A stretch of DNA of 64,000 nucleotides. Source: Gammaproteobacteria bacterium (GTDB taxonomy: Bacteria; Pseudomonadota; Gammaproteobacteria; UBA4575). The stretch spans positions 283,792 through 347,791 of the forward strand of contig WTFY01000010.1 in assembly GCA_011523795.1 (NCBI GenBank), in the 5' to 3' direction. The translations under genes and the position numbers were made by a program. Below, in pieces: positions 36,601-45,393 of the stretch (its first letter is position 1; each line of letters starts with the position of its first letter). Under the pieces are notes generated by a model, which was not told the origin of the DNA, made no database searches, and saw only the letters and a list, made by a program, of their open reading frames with translations.

Positions 36601-37662
36601 TCAGTGGTATGCGGGGCTGAACTCCCTCACGGCATCGACCAGCACGGCAACCTTTTCCGGGTCCACGTACTGCTGGATTCCGTGCCCCAGGTTGAAGACG
36701 TGACCACTGCCCTGGCCATATTGATCGAGGATCTTTTTCACTTCACTGCGTATGACCCGGTCCGGCGCGTACAGTACCACCGGGTCCAGGTTGCCCTGCA
36801 GGGCAACCCGGGTGCCGATCAGGGCGCGGGCCTGGCCCAGTTCGGTGGTCCAGTCCAGTCCTACCGCATGGCACCCGGTGGTGGCCAGGTCCGTGAGCCC
36901 GTTTTGCACACCCTTGCTGAACAGGATGATGGGGACCGGGCATTCCCCCTGGTCCTGCAGAAGCCGGGTAACGATGCGCTGCATGGGTTCCAGGGAGAAC
37001 TTGAGATAGGCATCGTGCGCAAGCACTCCCCCCCAGGTGTCGAAGATCATGACTGCCTGGACCCCCGCGGCAATCTGTGCGGCCAGGTATGCAGCGGTGG
37101 CTGAACTCAGTATGTCCAGCAGCCGCCCGAGCATTTCCGGCTCCCTGTACAGCATGGCCTTGATCTTGCGGAAATCCCGGCTGCTCTGGCCTTCGACCAT
37201 GTAGGTGGCAAGCGTCCAGGGGCTGCCGGCAAACCCGATCAGTGGCACCCGCCCGTCCAGCTCGCGAATCGTGAGCCGCACCGCATCGCAGACATACTCG
37301 AGCGCGACCATGGGTTCTGACTGTCCGATCCGTTCCACGTCGCGCATGTTCGAGACCGGTCTTTCCAGCACCGGCCCTTCGCCCTCGTTGAAATGAAGCC
37401 CCAGTCCCATGGCGTCGGGGATGGTGAGGATGTCGGAAAAGAGGATCGCAGCGTCCAGCTCAAAGCGTTCGATGGGTTGCAGGGTGACTTCGCAAGCCAG
37501 CTCGGGGGTTTTGCACAGCTTGAGAAATCCTCCGGCACGCTTGCGGGTGGCCCGGTATTCGGGCAGGTAACGTCCTGCCTGGCGCATGATCCACAGCGGG
37601 GTGCGCTCTACCGGTTGTCTGAGCAGTGCACGGATCAGGACATCATTCTGTAAGCGGGGCAT
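36601..37662 (-). CDS. hemE: Uroporphyrinogen decarboxylase
   Basis: A 353-residue cytoplasmic enzyme of heme synthesis converting uroporphyrinogen III to coproporphyrinogen III. Signatures are [17 protein letters not shown] near the N-terminus, the catalytic Asp region [14 protein letters not shown], and [15 protein letters not shown]. Length is standard. It is convergent with the unknown gene after mrcA (42-base gap) and 85 bases downstream of... the rpsU stop lies on its upstream side, so it may be read from its own promoter or through rpsU. Confidence 0.97.
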   Translation of the reverse strand: MPRLQNDVLIRALLRQPVERTPLWIMRQAGRYLPEYRATRKRAGGFLKLCKTPELACEVTLQPIERFELDAAILFSDILTIPDAMGLGLHFNEGEGPVLERPVSNMRDVERIGQSEPMVALEYVCDAVRLTIRELDGRVPLIGFAGSPWTLATYMVEGQSSRDFRKIKAMLYREPEMLGRLLDILSSATAAYLAAQIAAGVQAVMIFDTWGGVLAHDAYLKFSLEPMQRIVTRLLQDQGECPVPIILFSKGVQNGLTDLATTGCHAVGLDWTTELGQARALIGTRVALQGNLDPVVLYAPDRVIRSEVKKILDQYGQGSGHVFNLGHGIQQYVDPEKVAVLVDAVREFSPAYH

Positions 37663-37747
37663 GGCCGACTGAGTATAGCAGAGGTGACCGGCACATCACG
37701 CCGGGAGCAAGCCTCCTGCGCGGGAACACCCCCTGGCCGGGGGCGGT

Positions 37748-37963
37748 TCAGTACAGGCGCCTGCGCCGCAGGCTGGTACGGGCGACGCGCTTGAGATTGC
37801 GCTTGACGGCTGCAGCGGCTTTTCGCTTGCGGACCTCGGTGGGCTTCTCATAGAATTCCCGCCGGCGCACTTCGGTGATGATGCCTGCTTTCTCGCAGGA
37901 GCGCCGGAAACGCCGCAGGGCGAAATCGAACGGTTCGTTTTCCTTTACACGTATTCCTGGCAT
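37748..37963 (-). CDS. rpsU: 30S ribosomal protein S21
   Basis: A 71-residue very basic protein with the S21 signature: [40 protein letters not shown]. It is normally the first gene of the macromolecular synthesis operon with dnaG and rpoD. Here it has a strong promoter of its own, is divergent from tsaD, and is about 20.6 kb from dnaG although on the same strand. Confidence 0.97.
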   Translation of the reverse strand: MPGIRVKENEPFDFALRRFRRSCEKAGIITEVRRREFYEKPTEVRKRKAAAAVKRNLKRVARTSLRRRRLY

Positions 37964-38013
37964 GGTTCGCTGTGAATTCCTGCCTGCAGATCATTCAAGT
38001 CAAAAGAAGCGGG

Positions 38014-38041
38014 ATTATACCCGCGGGTGTTCAAAATTCAA
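38014..38041 (-). promoter_or_regulatory. Strong sigma-70 promoter of rpsU
   Basis: On the minus strand: TTGAAT (38036-38041), 16-base spacer, perfect TATAAT (38014-38019), with the start codon about 50 bases downstream. Confidence 0.7.
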
Positions 38042-38141
38042 ACAAAAAGTCCTGCCGGGCACGCGTCCGGGTCACAAGCATTCCCGACGGGCCTGCCGTC
38101 CCGGTCCGGATATCCGGAAGATAAGCCTTTTCAGGGCGGTA

Positions 38142-38147
38142 TATAAT
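38142..38147 (+). promoter_or_regulatory. -10 box of the tsaD promoter
   Basis: Perfect TATAAT about 60 bases upstream of the tsaD start. No good -35 hexamer is seen at the usual spacing, so the promoter may need an activator or be weak. Confidence 0.4.
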
Positions 38148-38207
38148 GGGTCTGGTCCGTGGCGGGATGCGTGTGGCGGGCCTGGGGTTGGATTTGGAGC
38201 TGAGAGT

Positions 38208-39218
38208 GTGCGGGTACTGGGTATAGAAACTTCCTGTGACGAGACGGCCGCTGCGGTAATCTGCGAAAACCGGGGCTTGATGGCGCATCAGCTGTATTCA
38301 CAGTGCGCGCTGCACGAGGAGTACGGCGGTGTCGTCCCGGAACTTGCCTCACGTGACCATGTTCGAAAGCTGGGCCCCCTGATCCGGCAGGTGATGGACT
38401 CTGCGCGATTGTCCCTGGCAACGGATATTGATGCCGTGGCCTATACGGCGGGACCGGGCCTGATGGGAGCGTTGATGGTCGGATCGGGAATGGGACGCAG
38501 CCTGGCCTGGGCGCTGGGCAAGCCGGCCGTGGCCGTACATCACATGGAAGCCCATCTGCTGGCACCGCTCCTGGAGGATGTCGCACCCGGCTATCCCTAT
38601 GTCGCACTGCTCGTGTCCGGTGGGCATACCCTGCTGGTGGAGGTCCGTGCCGTCGCGCACTACACCCTGCTCGGCGAGAGCATCGATGACGCAGTCGGAG
38701 AGGCCTTCGACAAGGTTGCCCAGATGCTTGGCCTCGGGTATCCGGGGGGCCCCCGGATTCAGCAGCTGGCCTTGCAGGGGAGCCCTGACCGATTCGTTTT
38801 TCCGCGGCCAATGACTGACCGTCCGAACCTCGATTTCAGTTTCAGTGGCCTGAAAACGCATGTGCTGAACACCCTCAGGGGACTGCAGGGCGTGGACGAG
38901 CGGACCCGTGCGGATGTGGCCCGTGCGTTCGAGGATGCCGTGGTGGATACGCTGTACATCAAGTCCGCGCGTGCGGTCCGGCGTACCGGGGCGAGGACCC
39001 TTGTGGTGGCGGGGGGTGTGGGCGCCAACCGGAAGCTGCGTCGCCGGCTGACCGGTAAACTCGGGGCACAGGATGTCGACGTGATCTTCCCGGCCCCCGA
39101 GTACTGCACGGACAATGCAGCCATGGTTGCCCAGCTGGGGCTGATACGCCTGCAAAACGGTGCCAGTGAACCCCTGCAGATACGGGTCCGGCCACGCTGG
39201 TCACTGGATGAAATCTGA
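38208..39218 (+). CDS. tsaD: tRNA N6-threonylcarbamoyladenosine transferase TsaD
   Basis: A 336-residue ASKHA-fold enzyme that installs t6A37 on ANN-decoding tRNAs with TsaB and TsaE. It has [14 protein letters not shown] at the N-terminus, the metal-binding HMEAH (usually HMEGH), [10 protein letters not shown], and [12 protein letters not shown] near the C-terminus. I chose GTG at 38208 because it begins the conserved '[10 protein letters not shown]' start and has GGAG about 9 bases upstream; the frame is open 111 codons further with no conserved sequence. Divergent from rpsU as in many gammaproteobacteria, followed by convergent plsY. Confidence 0.97.
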   Translation: MRVLGIETSCDETAAAVICENRGLMAHQLYSQCALHEEYGGVVPELASRDHVRKLGPLIRQVMDSARLSLATDIDAVAYTAGPGLMGALMVGSGMGRSLAWALGKPAVAVHHMEAHLLAPLLEDVAPGYPYVALLVSGGHTLLVEVRAVAHYTLLGESIDDAVGEAFDKVAQMLGLGYPGGPRIQQLALQGSPDRFVFPRPMTDRPNLDFSFSGLKTHVLNTLRGLQGVDERTRADVARAFEDAVVDTLYIKSARAVRRTGARTLVVAGGVGANRKLRRRLTGKLGAQDVDVIFPAPEYCTDNAAMVAQLGLIRLQNGASEPLQIRVRPRWSLDEI

Positions 39219-39821
39219 CTAGCGCTCGCCGAGTTTTTTCTCCTTTCCCGAGGCCAGGTCACGGATGTTGCTGGCATGACGCCAGAAAACCAGGACGGTG
39301 ATGACGGCCAGCACACCCGTCGTCCAGAAATCATCCCACCAGAATCGCAGCGCAAAACCCAGTGTGACGGGCGTGGCCACCAGTGCCGAAACCGATGAAT
39401 AGCGGAACAGCAGGGCCACGGCCAGCCACGTGATGGCCCACAGTACTCCCAGCATCCAGTTCAGGCCCAGCAACACCCCGAATGTGGTCGCTACCCCTTT
39501 TCCGCCACGAAAGCGATGGTAGACTGGATAGACATGGCCCAGCAGCGCAGCCAGGGCTACCGCTGAAACCAGCCAGGTGCTCCCGGTCATGGCATCGGTC
39601 AGAATGACCGGTACCAGGCCTTTCAGGAGGTCACCCAGCAGCGTGACGGCGGCTGCGGTCTTGTTGCCCGCGCGCAGTACGTTGGTGGCACCGGGGTTGC
39701 CGGAGCCCTCCGTGCGCGGGTCCGGCAACTGCATGGCCCTGCTGACCAGAATCGCACTGTTGACGGAGCCCAGCAGGTACGCTGCGACGATGGCTGCCAC
39801 CTGGAGAACCAGTGTACTCAT
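39219..39821 (-). CDS. plsY: Glycerol-3-phosphate acyltransferase PlsY
   Basis: A 200-residue inner-membrane enzyme using acyl-phosphate to acylate glycerol-3-phosphate, the first step of phospholipid synthesis. About five membrane segments carry the conserved loops SVNSAILVSRAM, GSGNPGATNVLR and HRFRGGKGVATTFG. The ATG at 39821 gives the standard length; the frame is open far upstream but only as antisense to bioH/bioC. Its stop directly follows the tsaD stop. Its start is only 11 bases from the bioH start on the other strand. Confidence 0.96.
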   Translation of the reverse strand: MSTLVLQVAAIVAAYLLGSVNSAILVSRAMQLPDPRTEGSGNPGATNVLRAGNKTAAAVTLLGDLLKGLVPVILTDAMTGSTWLVSAVALAALLGHVYPVYHRFRGGKGVATTFGVLLGLNWMLGVLWAITWLAVALLFRYSSVSALVATPVTLGFALRFWWDDFWTTGVLAVITVLVFWRHASNIRDLASGKEKKLGER

Positions 39822-39832
39822 GGGGAGGAATT

Positions 39833-40603
39833 GTGCCAGAACTGCATAGCTCAAAATCCGGTCATGGCCCGAACCTCGTATTGTTGCACGGATGGGGCTC
39901 GAGTTCGAAGGTGTGGCACGGCGTTGCCCGGAGCATGACTGCAGGGTTCCGGGTGTGGTGCGTGGATTTGCCGGGACATGGTAACAGCCATGCCGTGCAG
40001 TGGGATCACAGCCTGCAGCAGGGTGCCGAGTTGCTTGCACGGGTAATGCCGAAGATGTGCGCCGTGGTCGGCTGGTCCCTGGGCGGACTGTTCGCCCAGC
40101 TTTTCGCCCGGCAGTTTCCTCATCGTGTGAGCCGTCTGATGCTGGTTTCCAGCGCACCGCGCTTTGTCGCATCCGGGGACTGGTCGTGCGGCATGCCCCG
40201 GGAGGCGCTGTCACGTTTTTCCCGGCAGTATGCGAAGGCTCCCCGTCAGGCCCTGCAAAGGTTCTGCGCCCTTCAGGTCCTGCAGTCGGAGCATGCCCGG
40301 CGCACGCTGGGCGTGTTGAGGGCGGCCACGTCCGATCATTCCGGGAACAGGGAAAATATCGGATGGGGCCTGCAGTGGCTGGAGCGGGTTGACCTGCGTG
40401 CGCAAGCGGTTCCGGTCGGGATTCCTGTACGATTATTGCACGGGGAAGCCGACCGGGTGCTGCCCGTGGGTGTGGTGGAGGATACGGCTGCCCTCTGGCG
40501 ACAGGCCGAGGTGGAGCGGGTTGCGCATGCGGGGCATGCTCCGTTTGTTTCGCATCCGGACCGGTTTCTGCAGTGGATCCATCGAAGTACTTCAGATGAC
40601 TGA
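39833..40603 (+). CDS. bioH: Pimeloyl-[ACP] methyl ester esterase BioH
   Basis: A 256-residue alpha/beta hydrolase that removes the methyl ester from pimeloyl-ACP in biotin synthesis. The catalytic triad context is visible: GWSLGG (Ser), LLHGEADRVLP (Asp) and HAGHAPFVSHP (His); the oxyanion segment is LLHGWGSSS. The start is GTG at 39833 with a GGGGAGG Shine-Dalgarno only 4-5 bases upstream. It overlaps bioC by 8 bases (ATGACTGA), a tight translational coupling. Its promoter must lie inside plsY because the divergent starts are 11 bases apart. Confidence 0.93.
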   Translation: MPELHSSKSGHGPNLVLLHGWGSSSKVWHGVARSMTAGFRVWCVDLPGHGNSHAVQWDHSLQQGAELLARVMPKMCAVVGWSLGGLFAQLFARQFPHRVSRLMLVSSAPRFVASGDWSCGMPREALSRFSRQYAKAPRQALQRFCALQVLQSEHARRTLGVLRAATSDHSGNRENIGWGLQWLERVDLRAQAVPVGIPVRLLHGEADRVLPVGVVEDTAALWRQAEVERVAHAGHAPFVSHPDRFLQWIHRSTSDD

Positions 40604-41516
40604 ATGCCCGGACATAAAAAAACATCGCGTATGCGATGATTTCTCCAGGGCCGCACCAAGCTATGACGATGCCGCGGTGGTGCAGCACGAAGTCTGCAAG
40701 CGTGCCCTGCAGCGGGTGGACATGCTGGAGCTGAAGCCTGCAACCGTGCTGGACGTGGGCTGCGCCACGGGCCGTTGCCTGCAGGGACTCGCCTCCCGGT
40801 TTCCGCGCAGCCTGATGCTTGCCTGTGACCTGGCCATGCCAATGCTGCTGCAGCATCGGCGACAGCCTGCAGGCCCCGGGGCGGCGCGGCTGGTATGCTG
40901 CGATGCGGAACAGATGCCGTTTGATGAAGGGACGGTGGACCTGCTCTTTTCCACTTCCACCTTCCAGTGGTGCACGGATTTGCCCCGTGTACTGGCGGAG
41001 TGCGGGCGCGTACTGTGCGCGGGCGGCGTGCTGCTGTTCACGACGTTCGGACCGGACACCCTGCTGCAGTTGCGCCGCAGCTTTGCCAGGGTCGATGACT
41101 TGCCGCACGTGCACGAGTTCATCGACATGCATCATATCGGCGACATGATGGTCGAGGCAGGCTTTGTCGACCCGGTCGTGGACATGGAAATGATCGATAT
41201 CCAGTATCCGTCCGTGCAGCAGCTGCTGCGGGATCTGAAAGCTACCGGCAGCCAGGCAAAATTCGAAGCTTCCCGGTCCAAACCGCCGGGTCTGATGGGC
41301 AAGCGGAAATTCCGGTCTCTGCTCGAGGCCTATGAAGCGTACCGCCTGGAAAACGGACGGTTTCCTGCGAGCTACGAGGTGATCTACGGGTATGCACGCA
41401 AGCCGGCCCACCCGGGCTCCACGGCCGCCGGTCCGGGGGAAGTCAGGGTGCCGGCAAGCGGGATCAGGAAACTCGGGGAGGTCCAGGGTTTGCACGGTGG
41501 TACAAAAACTGAATAA
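40596..41516 (+). CDS. bioC: Malonyl-[ACP] O-methyltransferase BioC
   Basis: A 306-residue SAM-dependent methyltransferase that caps malonyl-ACP to start pimeloyl synthesis. The N-terminus DDFSRAAPSYDDAAVVQHEV is typical of BioC. SAM motif I is VLDVGCATGRCL, later motifs are CDAEQMPFDEGTVDLLFS and GRVLCAGGVLLFTTFGPDTL. The C-terminal 30 residues are a variable tail. With bioH it covers both steps that mask and unmask the pimeloyl intermediate; bioFDBA are not in the window. Confidence 0.95.
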   Translation: MTECPDIKKHRVCDDFSRAAPSYDDAAVVQHEVCKRALQRVDMLELKPATVLDVGCATGRCLQGLASRFPRSLMLACDLAMPMLLQHRRQPAGPGAARLVCCDAEQMPFDEGTVDLLFSTSTFQWCTDLPRVLAECGRVLCAGGVLLFTTFGPDTLLQLRRSFARVDDLPHVHEFIDMHHIGDMMVEAGFVDPVVDMEMIDIQYPSVQQLLRDLKATGSQAKFEASRSKPPGLMGKRKFRSLLEAYEAYRLENGRFPASYEVIYGYARKPAHPGSTAAGPGEVRVPASGIRKLGEVQGLHGGTKTE

Positions 41517-41649
41517 TACGCACCCTGCGCTGGCCTTTGGTATCCTGCCTTCTCCGGGCCTGCAGAGATTCCGTGTCCTGCGTGGCCAGGGTACCGGAAA
41601 GGAAGGAGACTGAACACCTGGAAACAACCATTCGGGGGATACGGGCAAA

Positions 41650-42678
41650 GTGAGTGGCAAGCGGCATGGCATCTTTCGCACCGGGGCGTTGGTGACCTGT
41701 TTGCTGGCCTTGCTGGTGGTCGTGCTGGGTGCGTATGTGCGGCTGTCCGATGCCGGGCTGGGTTGTCCGGACTGGCCGGGGTGTTACGGCCACCTGCTCG
41801 GCGTCCCGGAATCGGCCCAGGAAGTCGAGCAGGCGAACACGGCCTACCCGGAACGCGCGGTCGAGACGGGCAAGGCCTGGAAGGAAGTGATTCACCGTTA
41901 TTTCGCGGGTGCACTGGGGCTGCTGATCGCATGGCTGGCCCTGCTGGCCTGGCGGAATCGCAAGGACCCCCGCCAGGCAGTCGGCATGCCGGTATTCCTG
42001 GTGGCACTGGTCGTGTTTCAGGCACTGCTGGGGATGTGGACCGTGACCCTGCTGCTCAAGCCTGTCATCGTAATGCTGCATCTGCTGGGAGGGCTGGCCA
42101 TCCTGTCCTTGCTCTGGTGGATGTACCTGGGTGCCGGTGGCGTCCGGCGGGGGGCCAGGCAGCCCGCGGGGCGCATCGTGTTGCTGGTGCTGGGGCTGGT
42201 GCTGCTGATAGGACAGATCATGCTGGGAGGCTGGACGAGTGCCAACTATGCGGCGCTGGCCTGTACCGACTTTCCCACCTGCCAGGGACAGTGGTGGCCA
42301 CAGGCAGACTTCAGGGAAGGCTTCGTGTTCTGGCGCGGGCTGGGCACCAATTATGAATTCGGGGTCCTGGACAACCCGGCCCGTACGGCGATTCACTTGA
42401 GCCACCGGGTCATGGCCGTCGTGGTTGCCCTCTACTGGCTGCTGCTGCTGGCCTTTTTCCTGGCCGGGTCCCGTACCGGTGCCGCGTTGCGCGCAGCCAG
42501 TGCGGTGACCCTGCTGTTGCTGGTCGCGCAGCTTACGCTGGGTGTATCCAATGTCGTGCTGCACCTGCCGGTAAGTGTCGCCGTATTGCACAACGGCGGT
42601 GCGGCCGTGTTGCTGCTTGCTGTGATTACCCTGATTTTCCTGGCACGGGGGGCACCCGAGAAGATTCGGCTCAGGTAG
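41650..42678 (+). CDS. ctaA: COX15/CtaA-family heme A synthase
   Basis: A 342-residue inner-membrane protein with eight predicted helices. It starts with a helix followed by the family signature YVRLSDAGLGCPDWPGCYG, has KEVIHRYFAG and VIVMLHLLGG in the first half, and HLSHRVMAVVV and VAVLHNGGAAV in the second, supplying the conserved heme-ligand histidines. It oxidises heme O to heme A for aa3-type oxidase. The start is GTG at 41650 preceded by a GGGGGA sequence. No ctaB or oxidase genes are adjacent. Its end overlaps the end of rpoH by 8 bases (convergent). Confidence 0.93.
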   Translation: MSGKRHGIFRTGALVTCLLALLVVVLGAYVRLSDAGLGCPDWPGCYGHLLGVPESAQEVEQANTAYPERAVETGKAWKEVIHRYFAGALGLLIAWLALLAWRNRKDPRQAVGMPVFLVALVVFQALLGMWTVTLLLKPVIVMLHLLGGLAILSLLWWMYLGAGGVRRGARQPAGRIVLLVLGLVLLIGQIMLGGWTSANYAALACTDFPTCQGQWWPQADFREGFVFWRGLGTNYEFGVLDNPARTAIHLSHRVMAVVVALYWLLLLAFFLAGSRTGAALRAASAVTLLLLVAQLTLGVSNVVLHLPVSVAVLHNGGAAVLLLAVITLIFLARGAPEKIRLR

Positions 42679-43531
42679 CGACGGCTGCCTTCAGGGTCTT
42701 GATCGCGCTGCTCTCCAGCTGGCGGACACGTTCTGCCGAGATCCCGTATTTCGCTGCAAGGTCCTGCAGGGTGTCCCGCTCATCCGTCAGCCAGCGCCGG
42801 GTGATGATGTCCCGGCTTCGTTCATCGAGTGTTTCCAGCGCGGTCTGCAGGGACTGTTCCTGGTACGCCTGCCAGTCCTGTTTTTCTGCCACGGTCTCCG
42901 GGTCGTTCTCCTGGTGGCTCAGGTACTCGGCCGGCGCGAGCCCGGTGGATTCCCGGCGGGGACCGTGCGCCACGTCAAAGCCGAGATCGGCGTCACGGAG
43001 GCGCTTTTCCATTTCGATCACGTCGCTGCTCTTCACGCCAAGGTCCCTGGCAACCGTATCGATTTCTTCCCGGTTCAGCCATGCGAGACGCTGTTTGGAG
43101 TTGCGCAGGTTGAAGAAAAGCTTGCGTTGCGCCTTGGTGGTGGCCACCTTGACGATACGCCAGTTGCGCAACACGAATTCATGGATTTCCGCGCGAATCC
43201 AGTGAACGGCAAACGAGACCAGGCGAACACCCTTGTGGGGGTCGAACCGGTTGACTGCCTTCATGAGGCCCACGTTGCCTTCCTGGATCAGGTCCGCCAG
43301 CGGCAGGCCATAACCGAGGTAACCGCGTGCCACATGGATGACGAAACGCAGGTTGTGAATGATCAGTGTCCGTGCGGCGTCGAGGTTGTTGTGCTCGTAC
43401 AGGCGCAATGCCAGGGCATGTTCCTCTTCCGTGTCCAGCACCGGAATCTGCAGGGCCGAAGCCATATAGCTCTCGAGGTTGGCCGTGGAGATGGCCGGTG
43501 ATGCCTGAAGGAATGTCATCGCGGTGGTCAT
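42671..43531 (-). CDS. rpoH: Heat-shock sigma factor RpoH (sigma-32)
   Basis: A 286-residue alternative sigma factor. It has the RpoH N-terminus (LESYMASALQIPVLDTEEEHALALRL), region 2 with RFVIHVARGYLGYGLPLADLIQEGN and VRLVSFAVHWIRAEIHEFV, the RpoH box just after it (AQRKLFFNLRNSKQRLAWL), and a region 4 ending VRQLESSAIKTLK. An AGGAAA Shine-Dalgarno precedes the ATG. The upstream region carries a perfect CIRCE operator overlapping a likely promoter, so transcription should be repressed by HrcA in addition to the usual control of RpoH. Confidence 0.97.
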   Translation of the reverse strand: MTTAMTFLQASPAISTANLESYMASALQIPVLDTEEEHALALRLYEHNNLDAARTLIIHNLRFVIHVARGYLGYGLPLADLIQEGNVGLMKAVNRFDPHKGVRLVSFAVHWIRAEIHEFVLRNWRIVKVATTKAQRKLFFNLRNSKQRLAWLNREEIDTVARDLGVKSSDVIEMEKRLRDADLGFDVAHGPRRESTGLAPAEYLSHQENDPETVAEKQDWQAYQEQSLQTALETLDERSRDIITRRWLTDERDTLQDLAAKYGISAERVRQLESSAIKTLKAAVAT

Positions 43532-43588
43532 GGGTTTCCTGTTTCTCCTGTATCGGGTGCCTGTTGCCTGGGTTCCACAGGGATTATT

Positions 43589-43615
43589 TTAGCACTCTTC
43601 ACCATAGAGTGCTAA
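43589..43615. promoter_or_regulatory. Perfect CIRCE operator (HrcA site) upstream of rpoH
   Basis: TTAGCACTC, nine bases, GAGTGCTAA: an exact 9-9-9 inverted repeat identical to the CIRCE consensus. It is 58-84 bases upstream of the rpoH start. On the rpoH strand the distal arm runs into TGCTAAAAT, an extended -10 element (hexamer 43586-43591), so bound HrcA would block the polymerase. No other gene starts nearby: the phosphoesterase on the other side ends at 43642. Confidence 0.92.
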
Positions 43616-43641
43616 CAATTTTTGCAGGCGCGCCACGGCAC

Positions 43642-44385
43642 TCAGACCTCCAGCAACGCGTCGGGGCTGAAGGCTCCGTTCAGGGAGTGCGGGGAATAGC
43701 CCCGCGGGTTGCAGACCACCCGCGTTCCGCGGAGCTCATAGTCGAAGGAATCATGTACGTGTCCGTGCAGCCAGAGGGCCGCACGGTCTCTCCCCATCAG
43801 GGACTCCAGGTTGCTGGCAAAGGCTGCCGACAGCAGGTCACCTGCATACTTCGCATGCACGGACCTGGGGGAAGGGGCATGGTGAGTGATCACCACGGTC
43901 GGGCCATCAAACGGCCTTGCCAGGGTGGCAGCCAGCCACTCGCGGCTCACCCGGTGCAGGTCCATGGACTGGTTTGGCGTGAAGGGTCTGCCGTGATTGC
44001 GGATGACCAGGTAGTCCGTCATGCACTGCCAGGCCTGGTGGATGGCCGGGTCGCGGTACGCCTCGCCCAGCAGGCTGAAATCCGTCCACAGGATGCTGCC
44101 CAGAAACCTCACCCCGCCGAGGACCATGCTGTCATCGTTCAGGACGTGAACATGGTCCGGAGCGAGGAATCTGAACTCATCCAGCAGGGACAGGTCATGG
44201 TGGTAGAACTCGTGGTTGCCGGGCACGTAGATGACCGGCCGGTCGGGAAACCGTTCCCGGGCCCAGTGCAGGCCCTGCATGCCCACCCCGATATCTCCGG
44301 CCAGGACGATGACTTCGGCCTCCGTCGGCCGGGGCCGGAAATCCTCGAACTCGATATGCAGGTCGCTCAGGAGCTGGATTTTCAT
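43642..44385 (-). CDS. Calcineurin-like metallophosphoesterase
   Basis: A 247-residue cytoplasmic metal-dependent phosphoesterase. Motifs in order are SDLHIEF, VLAGDIGVG, YVPGNHEFYHHD, VVITHHAPS and LWLHGHVHDSFDY, all metal-ligand motifs intact. Substrate unknown. It starts 18 bases after the ftsX stop and is on the same strand, so it belongs to the ftsYEX transcript. In most gammaproteobacteria rpoH directly follows ftsX; here this gene stands between them. Confidence 0.88.
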   Translation of the reverse strand: MKIQLLSDLHIEFEDFRPRPTEAEVIVLAGDIGVGMQGLHWARERFPDRPVIYVPGNHEFYHHDLSLLDEFRFLAPDHVHVLNDDSMVLGGVRFLGSILWTDFSLLGEAYRDPAIHQAWQCMTDYLVIRNHGRPFTPNQSMDLHRVSREWLAATLARPFDGPTVVITHHAPSPRSVHAKYAGDLLSAAFASNLESLMGRDRAALWLHGHVHDSFDYELRGTRVVCNPRGYSPHSLNGAFSPDALLEV

Positions 44386-44403
44386 CTGGACGGCAAGCGG
44401 AGG

Positions 44404-45372
44404 TCAGCTCGGCTCGATCCGGGCAATATGGCGTCCGACGGCCATCCAGGCCCCGAGGATGCCCAGGCCGATGCTGGTTGCAACCAGGCCCAGGACCTGT
44501 CCGGCATCCGGCATGATCAGTTCGAAATCACTATTGTACAAAGTAACCAGGTGCTGCGCGGGCTGCTCGATGACCAGCAGTGTCGTATAAACCAGCACCA
44601 GTGCCAGTACGCCGCCCAGCAGCCCGTACCACATGCCGCCGTAGAGGAAAGGCCTGCGGATAAAACGGCTGGTCGCACCGATCAGCTTGGTGACCTCGAT
44701 TTCATCCCGCCGGTTTTCGATGTCCAGCCGGATGCTGTTGCCGACCACGAGCAGCACCGAGATGCCCAGCAGGATACCGATCATCATGATGGCACGCTGG
44801 ACGATTTCGGCCATCCCCTGCAGGCGCTGCAGCCACTGCATGTCGAACTGGATCTGTTCAACACCCGGGTACGAGCTGAACTCGCCCCGCAGCCGGCTCA
44901 GTATTCCCGGGGCCCTAGCTGTCTCGAAAGGAGTCAGGGTCAGGGTGGGGGGCAGTGGATTGCTTTCAAGCCCGTCGATCAGGTAGTCCAGTTCGCTGAG
45001 TTCGCGAAACTCCTCCAGCGCCTGGTCGGCAGACACGAATTCGACCGACTCGATTTCTTCCAGGCCACGCAGGCGGGCACGCAGTTTCTCGATTTCTTCC
45101 ACGGGCATGTGCAGGTCCAGGAACAGCGTGATCTGTCCGGAATCATCCCACTTGTGGGTGACGACACGCAGGTTGTCGAGCAGTATGAGCATGCTGGCCG
45201 GCAGGGCCAGTGCGACGGCAATCATGAGTACGGTCAGCGTCGAGGCAAAAGGCTGCCGGCACAGCTTGCCAAGGCTGAATACCAGGCTGCGCAGATGATC
45301 GCGTACATGCGCCTTCAGGCGCGTCGTCCGGTTGGGTTTCCTCAGGGGCTTGAGTTGCCTGGTTTTTACCAT
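44404..45372 (-). CDS. ftsX: Cell division protein FtsX
   Basis: A 322-residue inner-membrane partner of FtsE. A basic cytoplasmic N-terminus is followed by helix 1 (ALPASMLILLDNL region), a periplasmic domain of about 120 residues, and three more helices (IMMIGILLGISVLLVVGNS, GLLGGVLALVLVYTTLLV, LGLVATSIGLGILGAWM). The complex regulates cell-wall hydrolases at the septum through the periplasmic loop. It lies 21 bases after ftsE in the conserved ftsY-ftsE-ftsX order. Confidence 0.95.
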   Translation of the reverse strand: MVKTRQLKPLRKPNRTTRLKAHVRDHLRSLVFSLGKLCRQPFASTLTVLMIAVALALPASMLILLDNLRVVTHKWDDSGQITLFLDLHMPVEEIEKLRARLRGLEEIESVEFVSADQALEEFRELSELDYLIDGLESNPLPPTLTLTPFETARAPGILSRLRGEFSSYPGVEQIQFDMQWLQRLQGMAEIVQRAIMMIGILLGISVLLVVGNSIRLDIENRRDEIEVTKLIGATSRFIRRPFLYGGMWYGLLGGVLALVLVYTTLLVIEQPAQHLVTLYNSDFELIMPDAGQVLGLVATSIGLGILGAWMAVGRHIARIEPS

Positions 45373-45393
45373 GATGGCGTGCAGGCTGACGAA

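Noticed and set aside
39822-41681. Upstream extension of plsY to 820 codons
   Set aside because: The extra part is the antisense of bioH and bioC; plsY is complete from 39821.
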